Below, piece by piece: positions 1 through 6,020 of a stretch of DNA of 6,201 nt. The notes beneath the pieces were generated by a model. That model saw only the letters and a list, made by a program, of their open reading frames with translations, ran no database searches and was not told where the DNA came from. The first letter of the stretch is position 1, and each line of letters starts with the position of its first letter. Position numbers and translations under genes: made by a program. Origin of the DNA: UBA12158 sp035562735 (GTDB taxonomy: Bacteria > Patescibacteriota > Microgenomatia > UBA12405); NCBI GenBank assembly GCA_035562735.1, contig DATMWB010000030.1:1-6201 (forward strand), given 5' to 3'.

Positions 1-902
1 TTGATGGCGGAAATAGTGTTGTTTTTAGCAAGATGACGAAGACCAACATTCATGTCAGTAAGAGAATCTTTGATGTTAGAAAATGAATTAAGAAAGGTTT
101 GAGTTTGGGTAACATAACCCATGACCAAAACAAGACCAGAAATGTCTTTTTGACCTGAATATACGGAATAAATTAAATATAATAAACTTACACAATAAAA
201 AATAACTGCTGAATTTTGGAGAAAAAACCATTCGGTAAAACCCCATTTAGTCAGTCTTTTGTGGTGACGAGTATAGGAATTTTGTTCTAAGTCAAAGTCA
301 TTGCTGTCAATTAATTTAGCGTAGTAGGCTTCGGTTTTTGAGTTTTGGATATCTTTTAGTTCGGCGTAACGCTGAGTAGTATAGTAATCAATAAACACAT
401 AGGTAAGAACATAGGCGACAATAATAATAAAGGACTGAAAATCGATAAAAAATAAGATTACAGGGATAAATAAAAATTGAACGACACTATCAATTCCTGG
501 CTGTTTTATTAAATTTAAAGTAAAGGAGGAGGCTTCCGAAAAGTTGCGGATAGCCTGAACAGCAGCGTGACGATCTTCTTTTGACTCTGAATGTAAATCT
601 TTTAAGAAAAAATTATGAATATCAAAACCAATGTTGCTGATAATATGCTCTAAACGAGTAATAGAAATTAGTCGGAGATAGTTGTCAAAAATGCGGACAG
701 CAAGAGTGATAGCAACAACCAACATCACCGTTGAAAAGGGACTTTTTTGTTCTAACTGTTGGATTACTAGCGAATATAAATAAATGGTAATCAGAGGTAA
801 TATGGCTGATAAAAATCGAATAAAGGACCAAAAAAATAGGCCGGTCTTGTCGGTAGTAATTTTTAGAACAAAACTAAATACTTTGCGAGTTTCAGGATTC
901 AC
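1..902 (-). CDS. ABC exporter-like transmembrane protein, N-terminal part (runs off left edge)
   Basis: Translating the reverse complement from GTG at 902-900 gives 300 uninterrupted codons that run off the left edge. The protein has about six hydrophobic helices: residues 21-48, 57-80, 136-152, 155-175, 225-249 and 254-275. Long charged stretches between them resemble the cytoplasmic loops of type IV (MsbA-like) ABC exporters. The nucleotide-binding domain would lie beyond the window, so ATPase function is inferred and its substrate is unknown. I chose GTG at 902 because an AATAAT box sits 7 nt upstream, as at the other genes here, and no ribosome binding site is seen. The frame stays open further upstream (a hydrophobic stretch back to a TAA near 960), so a TTG start there cannot be excluded. 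It is divergent from trxB. Membrane identity is firm; the exporter family is likely. Confidence 0.75.
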   Translation of the reverse strand, partial: MNPETRKVFSFVLKITTDKTGLFFWSFIRFLSAILPLITIYLYSLVIQQLEQKSPFSTVMLVVAITLAVRIFDNYLRLISITRLEHIISNIGFDIHNFFLKDLHSESKEDRHAAVQAIRNFSEASSFTLNLIKQPGIDSVVQFLFIPVILFFIDFQSFIIIVAYVLTYVFIDYYTTQRYAELKDIQNSKTEAYYAKLIDSNDFDLEQNSYTRHHKRLTKWGFTEWFFLQNSAVIFYCVSLLYLIYSVYSGQKDISGLVLVMGYVTQTQTFLNSFSNIKDSLTDMNVGLRHLAKNNTISAI

Positions 903-909
903 AAAATTA

Positions 910-915
910 ATTATT
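910..915 (-). promoter_or_regulatory. Putative -10 box of the left ABC gene
   Basis: On the minus strand the hexamer AATAAT lies 7 nt before the GTG start at 902. It differs from the TATAAT consensus at one position. Transcription would begin at or within 1-2 nt of the start codon. No clear -35 element or Shine-Dalgarno sequence is visible. The region is AT-rich, so a chance match is possible. Confidence 0.4.
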
Positions 916-980
916 AAGGAAAGGAAAGGAATAAGCAAGAAAGGCAAGGGGGAAAATATTTTTATACATATTTTTTAAGG

Positions 981-986
981 TAAAAT
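981..986 (+). promoter_or_regulatory. Putative -10 box of trxB
   Basis: TAAAAT lies 5 nt before the ATG at 992, which places the transcription start on or next to the start codon. A competing reading uses TATACA at 963-968 as the -10 box. That would leave a leader of about 17 nt with AAGG (977-980) as a weak ribosome binding site 11 nt from ATG, which is longer than usual spacing. No -35 consensus is apparent for either. Confidence 0.4.
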
Positions 987-991
987 GGGAC

Positions 992-1963
992 ATGGAAGAA
1001 AACAATCAAATTTACGATACAGTGATTATTGGTTCGGGGCCAGCGGGGCTGACGGCGGCAATATATAACATCAGGGCTAACTTAAAAACGGTGGTAATTG
1101 CTGGAAATATCCCTGGTGGTCAACTTACAGTAACTACAACCATAGAAAATTGGCCGGGATTTCCTAATGGTACGGGTGGATTGAAACTAATGATGGATAT
1201 GCAGGAGCAGGTTAAAAACTTGGGGGTAGAGATAAAGTATGGGAACGTAATGGGAATCAACCCCTCTCAGCCTTCGGTTGAATCTCCCCTTGATAGGGGC
1301 GACTTCCAAATTGTTTTAGATAATGGCGAAATATTAAAATCAAAAGCAGTGATTATCGCTACTGGGGCCAGTGCAAAGTGGCTTGGACTCCCCAAAGAGA
1401 AAGAGCTCATTGGTCGAGGAATATCAGGCTGTGCTACTTGCGATGGAATGTTTTTTAGAGATAAAGAAGTGGCGGTAATTGGAGGTGGAAATGTAGCCTG
1501 TGAAGATGCTGGATTTTTATCAAAAATATGCAAAAGAGTTTATTTAATTCATAGGAGAGATGAGCTGAGGGCAACACCGATTGAGGCAAAAAGGATTTTG
1601 GAAAATGAAAAGATTGAGAAGGTGTGGGACAGCACGGTTGAAGAAATTGTTGGTGAAGGAAAATTGGAAGCGATCAAAATTAAAAATGTAAAAAGTGGAG
1701 AAGAGAAAGTTTTGCCTGTAGATGGCTTGTTTGTGGCTATTGGTAGAACTCCATCAACAGATTTTGCAAAAGAAATACTTGATTTAAAGGAAAGCGGTTA
1801 TGTGGTAGTCGGTAAAAATAATGAATATCCCTCGATGACTTCAAAGGATGGCATATTTGCTGCTGGAGATTGTATGGATGATACTTATAGGCAAGCAATT
1901 GTGGCAGCTGGAAGTGGGGCTAAGGCGGCAATTGATGTGGAGAGATGGTTGAACAATAAATAG
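992..1963 (+). CDS. trxB: Thioredoxin reductase (NADPH, FAD-dependent)
   Basis: This 323-residue cytosolic flavoenzyme should pass electrons from NADPH through FAD and a redox disulfide to thioredoxin. Its length matches the low-molecular-weight bacterial TrxB family. The FAD-binding GSGPAG is at 14-19, the active-site CATC at 147-150 followed by DG, and the NADPH Rossmann motif GGGNVA at 164-169. HRRDELR at 187-193 is the 2'-phosphate binding motif, pointing to NADPH rather than NADH. The second FAD motif, AGDC then YRQA, is at 291-302. All key residues are present. The loop at residues 91-104 (PSQPSVESPLDRGD) is about nine residues longer than the corresponding E. coli loop as I recall it, and is encoded by a palindromic repeat fragment. 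No thioredoxin gene is in the window. The start is the ATG preceding the usual short N-terminal tail; the gene is followed by TAG-rich tandem repeats. Confidence 0.96.
   Translation: MEENNQIYDTVIIGSGPAGLTAAIYNIRANLKTVVIAGNIPGGQLTVTTTIENWPGFPNGTGGLKLMMDMQEQVKNLGVEIKYGNVMGINPSQPSVESPLDRGDFQIVLDNGEILKSKAVIIATGASAKWLGLPKEKELIGRGISGCATCDGMFFRDKEVAVIGGGNVACEDAGFLSKICKRVYLIHRRDELRATPIEAKRILENEKIEKVWDSTVEEIVGEGKLEAIKIKNVKSGEEKVLPVDGLFVAIGRTPSTDFAKEILDLKESGYVVVGKNNEYPSMTSKDGIFAAGDCMDDTYRQAIVAAGSGAKAAIDVERWLNNK
1261..1303 (+). repeat. Palindromic repeat fragment inside trxB
   Basis: This C-rich stretch contains CCCCTCTC (1261-1268), CCTTCGGT (1271-1278) and a small hairpin CCCCT-TGAT-AGGGG (1286-1299). 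The first two 8-mers recur exactly in the intergenic element at 5939-6011 (5975-5982 and 5946-5953). The order CCTTCGGT, short spacer, CCCCTT, then GGGG is also shared. It codes for TrxB residues 91-104, a surface loop, and keeps the frame open. I infer an in-frame insertion of a mobile or amplified small repeat. Confidence 0.55.
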
Positions 1964-2020
1964 ACAAATAGTTAGTAGATAAATAGTGAATAGATAAATA
2001 GTAAATGTAGTAGATTAGAA
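1961..2020 (+). repeat. TAG-rich imperfect 15-bp tandem repeat
   Basis: Four consecutive 15-bp units begin on the trxB stop codon. They are TAGACAAATAGTTAG (1961-1975), TAGATAAATAGTGAA (1976-1990), TAGATAAATAGTAAA (1991-2005) and a degenerate TGTAGTAGATTAGAA (2006-2020). Units two and three differ at one position. The tract carries TAG triplets in all three forward frames. It has no hairpin and no T-run, so it is not a classical terminator. Most of the trxB-to-ABC gap is made of it. Confidence 0.8.
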
Positions 2021-2045
2021 AGGCCGTAAGTGCGGGATTTTGAGC

Positions 2046-2051
2046 TATAAT
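2046..2051 (+). promoter_or_regulatory. -10 box of the 2059 ABC exporter gene
   Basis: A perfect TATAAT lies 7 nt before the GTG start at 2059, predicting a transcript that begins at the start codon or one base before it. No -35 consensus is seen at 16-18 nt upstream. This box also suggests the exporter is not simply co-transcribed from trxB. Confidence 0.6.
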
Positions 2052-2058
2052 TGAAATT

Positions 2059-3870
2059 GTGAATAAAAAGTTACACGTATTGTTGAACGCCGTAAAGAAT
2101 ATAAAATTTCTGCTTAAGATGGCGTGGGAAATGGATAAGAAGTTAGTTGGGGCTTATTATCTGTCGTCGGTTATTGGATCTCTAATGCCTGTAGGAATTG
2201 GGGTAGTAACAAAATATTTAATTGACTACTTAAATAATAATCAAGCTAATTTGTCTAATGCTATGGGAGTTTTGATGTTTTTAATAGGCCTACGTTTTGT
2301 GCTGATTTGGCTTGAAGGACTGATTTATTGGATAGGAAATACCTCCTATATGGATTATTTGGTCAGATCAAAAATGCAAAATACTATTAACTACCTTTTT
2401 AACCAAAAAATGACTTCAATGGACTCCGCTTATTTTGAAGATCCAGTGGCTCAAAATTTGATTACAAAGACAAGAGATACAAAAACATGGAAATTGACGG
2501 AAGAATTAAGAATTCTTTCATATACGGTCAGAACAATAACAATTTTAGTATCCGCAGGGATAGTCTTGGGGACCTTTGGATGGTGGTGGCCAATTTTAGT
2601 AATCATTGCCTGCTTACCACGATTATGGTCACAGACAAAGTTGGGAACAATTCAGTGGTCAATCTACGGCGGCGGAGCACCAAAGGCAAGGCGATTGTGG
2701 TATTTTGAATGGATTTTTACGGAGCCAAATATTTTGAAAGAGGTTCGAATATTTCAATCTGCACAATACCTACTTGATAAGATGAAAAAAATTCAAGGGG
2801 AGCTTTATGAAATGTTTAAAAAACCCCTTGATAGATATTTGTGGATTTGGTTTGGACTTAATACCTGGGAAATATTGTTTGGCCTGACAATAGTTTATAT
2901 GCAATTTTCGGGAGTAAGTAATGGACTTATAACGGTTGGTGGACTGATTTTATTTATTGATATGGTTTTAAATTTGCAAAACAATGTTGTAAACACGGCA
3001 ATTAATTTGGGCGTGGTTTTTGCAAATAACCTATACATAAATGATTTTAGACAGGTAATGGAGTTACCTGACTTAGTAAAAGAAACAAATATTCCAATTA
3101 AAATTGATACTAAAAATGCACCACGGATAGAATTTAGAGGGGTCAGTTTTAAATATCCTGGAACAAAAATATCAGTGTTGGACAAGGTAAATATAGTTAT
3201 TGACGAAGGTACTAATGTGGCTCTGGTGGGAGTGAATGGAGCTGGAAAATCGACTATTATTAAACTTTTGTGTCGATTTTATGATGTTGATGAGGGAGAA
3301 ATATTAATTAATGGAGTTAATATAAAAAAAATTGCCAAGAAAGATTTATACAGCTTGATGGGGACATTGTTCCAAACTTTTGCCCAATTTCATTTTACGG
3401 TTAAAGAAAACATAGTCATGGGTGACCCGACTTCCAATGATGAGAATAAAATGAAATTGGCAGCAACTCAGGCGGGAGCATCAGAATTTATAGAAAAATT
3501 TCCAGATAAGTATGATCAAATACTCGGACGAGAATTTGATGATGGTGAAGAAATATCTGGAGGACAATGGCAAAAATTGGCCATAGCTAGGGCTTTTTAT
3601 GAACAAGCTCCCTTACTAATTTTGGATGAACCAACAAGTGCAATTGATGCTGAAGCGGAAATGGAAATATTTGCTAACTTACAAAAAATTTATAAAAACA
3701 AAACACTGGTTTTGGTATCACATCGTTTTTCAACAGTCAGAAATGCCAATCAAATTTATATAATTGATGACGGTAAAGTGATAGAACATGGAAGTCACCA
3801 AGAACTGATAAAGAAAAATGGTAAATACTCTAAAATGTTTAATGCTCAGGCAATGGGGTATAAGGACTAG
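2059..3870 (+). CDS. ABC exporter, fused permease and ATPase (MsbA/multidrug-type half-transporter)
   Basis: The 603-residue protein has the standard half-exporter layout: an N-terminal six-helix membrane domain (helices near 34-56, 72-93, 155-171, 174-190, 262-282, 287-305) and a C-terminal nucleotide-binding domain from about 357. ATPase motifs are complete: A-loop Tyr366, Walker A GVNGAGKST at 391-399, Q-loop Gln439, signature ISGGQ at 499-503, Walker B LLILDE ending in catalytic Glu524, D-loop SAID at 527-530 and H-loop His555. It should work in the cytoplasmic membrane as a dimer exporting an unknown substrate. Lipid, peptide or drug export are all possible. The GTG start is supported by TATAAT 7 nt upstream and an in-frame TGA at 2041-2043; the next Met is residue 21. 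The intact signature and glutamate mean it could act as a homodimer. Confidence 0.93.
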   Translation: MNKKLHVLLNAVKNIKFLLKMAWEMDKKLVGAYYLSSVIGSLMPVGIGVVTKYLIDYLNNNQANLSNAMGVLMFLIGLRFVLIWLEGLIYWIGNTSYMDYLVRSKMQNTINYLFNQKMTSMDSAYFEDPVAQNLITKTRDTKTWKLTEELRILSYTVRTITILVSAGIVLGTFGWWWPILVIIACLPRLWSQTKLGTIQWSIYGGGAPKARRLWYFEWIFTEPNILKEVRIFQSAQYLLDKMKKIQGELYEMFKKPLDRYLWIWFGLNTWEILFGLTIVYMQFSGVSNGLITVGGLILFIDMVLNLQNNVVNTAINLGVVFANNLYINDFRQVMELPDLVKETNIPIKIDTKNAPRIEFRGVSFKYPGTKISVLDKVNIVIDEGTNVALVGVNGAGKSTIIKLLCRFYDVDEGEILINGVNIKKIAKKDLYSLMGTLFQTFAQFHFTVKENIVMGDPTSNDENKMKLAATQAGASEFIEKFPDKYDQILGREFDDGEEISGGQWQKLAIARAFYEQAPLLILDEPTSAIDAEAEMEIFANLQKIYKNKTLVLVSHRFSTVRNANQIYIIDDGKVIEHGSHQELIKKNGKYSKMFNAQAMGYKD

Positions 3871-3891
3871 AGAATAGCGACTAGAAACTAG
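3867..3891. other. CTAG-rich convergent gene junction
   Basis: The two convergent genes end 17 bp apart. Three CTAG palindromes lie at 3867-3870, 3881-3884 and 3888-3891. The first supplies the exporter's TAG stop on the plus strand and the last supplies the glycosyltransferase's TAG stop on the minus strand. GACTAG occurs twice (3865-3870, 3879-3884). No stem-loop terminator is visible in the gap. Confidence 0.6.
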
Positions 3892-5015
3892 ATTTTAGAA
3901 ACGAGAGAGTTGATTTTTTTGACAAAGTTTTGGGTGGAAAACTGAGAAGCATTGTTTATACAATCGGATGATTTTAGATTTGATTTTTCAAGTTTTTTAA
4001 TAGCTTCGGCACAAGAGTCGGGGGTTAAATCGTCAAATAATATACCTGTTTTGTTGTTGACTACTGTTTCCCTAATTCCCCCACTATTATAACCAACTAC
4101 CGGACAACCATAAGACTGAGCTTCAACAGAAACCATGCCAAAATCTTCATTGTCGGAACAAAAAAGATAGGCAGAGGCAGTAGAAAATAATTTTGCTTTT
4201 TCTTCTTGGGTAACTTCACCCAAAAATTCAATAGTGGGGCCGGATATTTTTCTTAGCTCTGATTCAAAACCAGCAAAATCACGACCAAAAACTTTGAGAG
4301 GAACTTTTAACTGATTACAGGCTTTTATGGCAATATCGTAACGTTTGGCACGAGCGAGACGACCTCCAGTAAGGTAAAAAGGATTGGATGATATTTTTGG
4401 AAGGCTATCCTTTGCTCCTTCTGAGCTACGGACTGGTAAATCGATTGGCGGGTTGATGATGATTGAGTCGCGACGGTAATACTTTTGAATGCGGGCGGCG
4501 GTTGTTTCTGAATTGGCAACGAAGAGGTCGACGTTTTGGGCATAGGTGAAATCAAAGAGGCGAAGAAAATGATTGGCAATTTTGGCTAGAAAATTAAAAA
4601 CTGGATATTTTTTGAGATCACGAGCGGTGGGAAGACCATAGAGATATCGAGGAGGGGTGTGGCAATAACATATCAATTTTGCCGATTTTTTGTTGAGAGC
4701 ATTGGGAAAATAAGCACCAGTGGCTGATGTAATAATTAAGTCGTAAGAGGAAAAGTTGAATAACTTAAAAGCTAGTGGGGATGAAAGGCGGAGAGGAGAA
4801 ATTATTTTGAAAGCAAAAGGAAGAAGCCGGAAAAAAGATTGGTGAACCCGATTCCCCCATTTTTTTTCAAGGCGAGCACGATGGGGACCAAAAAAACGAG
4901 GACAATACAAAGTCGTGTAAATATCAGCGTCAGGAAAAACATCGCTTAGGGTTTCAAAAACCGCTTCGGCACCGCCATATTCTTTGAGATAATCCTGAAC
5001 AAGGGCAACTTTCAT
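3888..5015 (-). CDS. GT4-family glycosyltransferase (mannosyltransferase-like)
   Basis: This 375-residue enzyme has the two-domain GT-B fold of family GT4, which transfers a sugar from a nucleotide-sugar donor with retention of configuration. N-terminal signs are the acceptor-domain GGAE at 14-17 and HTPPRYLYG at 119-127, a motif typical of WbaZ/mtfB-like mannosyltransferases. VANSE at 166-170 and PPID at 189-192 mark the domain linker. The donor domain begins with GGRLARAKR at 217-225 and carries the EX7E pair Glu290 and Glu298, followed by GGIRE at 312-316. It lacks a signal peptide and probably acts at the inner face of the membrane on glycolipid or surface polysaccharide. Donor and acceptor are not known. 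Residues 196-204 (RSSEGAKDS) come from a repeat-like sequence in the linker. ATG at 5015 has TATAAT 8 nt upstream. Confidence 0.92.
   Translation of the reverse strand: MKVALVQDYLKEYGGAEAVFETLSDVFPDADIYTTLYCPRFFGPHRARLEKKWGNRVHQSFFRLLPFAFKIISPLRLSSPLAFKLFNFSSYDLIITSATGAYFPNALNKKSAKLICYCHTPPRYLYGLPTARDLKKYPVFNFLAKIANHFLRLFDFTYAQNVDLFVANSETTAARIQKYYRRDSIIINPPIDLPVRSSEGAKDSLPKISSNPFYLTGGRLARAKRYDIAIKACNQLKVPLKVFGRDFAGFESELRKISGPTIEFLGEVTQEEKAKLFSTASAYLFCSDNEDFGMVSVEAQSYGCPVVGYNSGGIRETVVNNKTGILFDDLTPDSCAEAIKKLEKSNLKSSDCINNASQFSTQNFVKKINSLVSKI
4403..4429. repeat. Repeat fragment inside the glycosyltransferase gene
   Basis: The plus-strand sequence here, including CCTTTGCTCCTTCT and GAGCTAC, aligns with 5961-5995 of the intergenic element, which reads CCTTTGTCCCCTCT and then GCTAC after about 8 extra bases. 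A small inverted repeat, GCTC-CTTCT-GAGC, spans 4414-4426. Read on the minus strand it encodes RSSEGAKDS in the linker between the two glycosyltransferase domains. The opposite reading of the intergenic copy contains a similar EGTKG. Relationship is inferred from a hand alignment. Confidence 0.45.
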
Positions 5016-5023
5016 ATTAAGTA

Positions 5024-5029
5024 ATTATA
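5024..5029 (-). promoter_or_regulatory. -10 box of the glycosyltransferase gene
   Basis: The minus strand reads TATAAT at 5029-5024, 8 nt before the ATG at 5015, so the 5' leader would be only 1-2 nt. No Shine-Dalgarno sequence or -35 consensus is visible. Confidence 0.55.
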
Positions 5030-5059
5030 TTCTATGGCCACCGATAAAATTGATTCATA

Positions 5060-5065
5060 TATACT
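5060..5065 (+). promoter_or_regulatory. -10 box of the EamA permease gene
   Basis: TATACT ends 6 nt before the ATG at 5072, the spacing that places +1 exactly on the A of ATG. It is 30 bp from the opposing -10 box at 5024-5029, so the two divergent promoters overlap in their upstream regions. Confidence 0.5.
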
Positions 5066-5071
5066 ACGAAT

Positions 5072-5935
5072 ATGATTGGGGTTATTTTTGCACTGCTTTG
5101 CGCCGTATTTGTTGGGTTTTCCCAGATTTCACTTCGCAAAAGTTATAAAGAGATGTCTCCTTCGATTGCATTTTTGTTTGATTCGATATTTGGATTACTT
5201 ATTTGGGTTCCCTTGGCAGTTTTTATGGGAATCTCAAGTGGTGCCAATTTGGGAGAAGCTTTGATATTCGCTGTAATTTCGGCAATATTATCTGAAGCGA
5301 TGGTGTTTTATGCTCTTTCTCATGGTGAATTATCAGTGACAGCTACAGTAATTGCGACTTATCCGGTATACACCGTAATTTTTTCAAGAATAATCAATCA
5401 AGAATATATGAGTGTTGGAATTGTGCTTTTTGTTGTTTTAACGATTTTGGGAAGTATTGTTGCAAGCCTACCCAGTAAATCGGAAATTAAAGTTAATAAA
5501 GCGGTGATTTGGCCATTTATTGCGGCAATTTGTATTGGTTTATCGGACACAATTTCCAAAGGTTACATAAATAGGTCGGGTGACTTTAGTTTTTTGATAA
5601 TGCTGGGATTTATTCAAATACCAATTGCTCTAGCTTACTTAAGGATTGAGAAAGAATCTTTTTTGGATTCAGTTGAGGGGGTGCTAAAAAGGTTCAAAGA
5701 TTATAAATATGCGTTGCTTGGAGGGTTATTTAATATTATTGGAACTGGATTTTTGTGGCTGAGCTTTTCTTATGCTCCAGCTTCAATTGCCTCACCTATT
5801 ACAGGTTCAAACGGGGTGTTTACAGTACTACTTTCTAGATTTTTATTAAAAGAAAAAATCTCTAAAATTAAATATTTGGGAATATTTTTGGCCTTTGTGG
5901 GGGTAATTGGAATTGCGGTGCTAAGAGAAAGTTAA
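5072..5935 (+). CDS. EamA-family (DMT superfamily) ten-helix membrane transporter
   Basis: The 287-residue protein is almost wholly hydrophobic, with about ten helices near 2-20, 32-53, 62-82, 88-108, 114-133, 145-162, 172-190, 213-232, 237-257 and 266-284. It is built of two EamA repeats, and the halves still match: ALSHGELSVTATVIATYPVY (81-100) corresponds to SFSYAPASIASPITGSNGVF (231-250), and each is followed by a short basic loop and a final glycine-rich helix. Relatives export amino acids, metabolites or nucleotide sugars. The substrate cannot be told from sequence, although the neighbouring glycosyltransferase makes an envelope precursor conceivable. The length is normal for the family. 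ATG at 5072 is the first codon of helix 1 and has TATACT 6 nt upstream. It is divergent from the glycosyltransferase gene. Confidence 0.92.
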   Translation: MIGVIFALLCAVFVGFSQISLRKSYKEMSPSIAFLFDSIFGLLIWVPLAVFMGISSGANLGEALIFAVISAILSEAMVFYALSHGELSVTATVIATYPVYTVIFSRIINQEYMSVGIVLFVVLTILGSIVASLPSKSEIKVNKAVIWPFIAAICIGLSDTISKGYINRSGDFSFLIMLGFIQIPIALAYLRIEKESFLDSVEGVLKRFKDYKYALLGGLFNIIGTGFLWLSFSYAPASIASPITGSNGVFTVLLSRFLLKEKISKIKYLGIFLAFVGVIGIAVLRES

Positions 5936-5938
5936 AAT

Positions 5939-6011
5939 CCCCCATCCTTCGGTAAACTCAGGATACCCCTTTGTCCCCTCTCGGGGATCAGCTACTGCCG
6001 AGGAAAGGGGG
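5939..6011. repeat. Palindromic mosaic repeat between convergent genes
   Basis: The 73-bp element is bounded by imperfect 14-bp inverted repeats: CCCCCATCCTTCGG (5939-5952) against CCGAGGAAAGGGGG (5998-6011), with 11 of 14 positions complementary. Internal pairs are ATCCT/AGGAT (5944-5948 with 5960-5964) and TCCCC-TCTC-GGGGA (5974-5987). It fills the gap between the EamA gene and the minus-strand gene ending at 6021. Transcribed from the minus strand it is followed by ATTTTAACTTT, so it may also end that transcript. Parts of it recur inside trxB and the glycosyltransferase gene. It encodes no transposase and could be a REP- or MITE-like unit. Confidence 0.65.
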
Positions 6012-6020
6012 CTAAAATAA

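Noticed and set aside
784..978. 64-codon plus-strand reading frame before trxB
   Set aside because: Most of it lies antisense to the left membrane protein gene, its product is basic and low in complexity, and the opposite strand has a 300-codon frame with clear transmembrane helices.
1267..1299. Riboswitch or structured RNA suggested by the hairpin in trxB
   Set aside because: The stem is only 5 bp and lies in mid-gene; it is better explained as part of the repeat family seen at 5939-6011.
1267..1533. 88-codon minus-strand frame inside trxB
   Set aside because: It is fully antisense to a conserved part of TrxB that includes the active site; its own sequence shows no domain and it has no promoter-like box.
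1961..2020. CRISPR-like array
   Set aside because: Units are directly adjacent, only 15 bp long and have no spacers, so this is a simple tandem repeat.
2487..2708. 73-codon plus-strand frame inside the ABC exporter gene
   Set aside because: Alternate frame of a well-supported gene with no recognisable features.
2895..3185. 96-codon minus-strand frame inside the ABC exporter gene
   Set aside because: Antisense to the last membrane helix and the start of the ATPase domain; its hydrophobic content is explained by the sense gene.
3871..3887. Intrinsic terminator between convergent genes
   Set aside because: The 17-bp gap has no GC-rich stem or T-run on either strand.
4325..4579. 84-codon frame overlapping the glycosyltransferase gene
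   Set aside because: Same strand as the glycosyltransferase but another frame, and the glycosyltransferase motifs are continuous across it.
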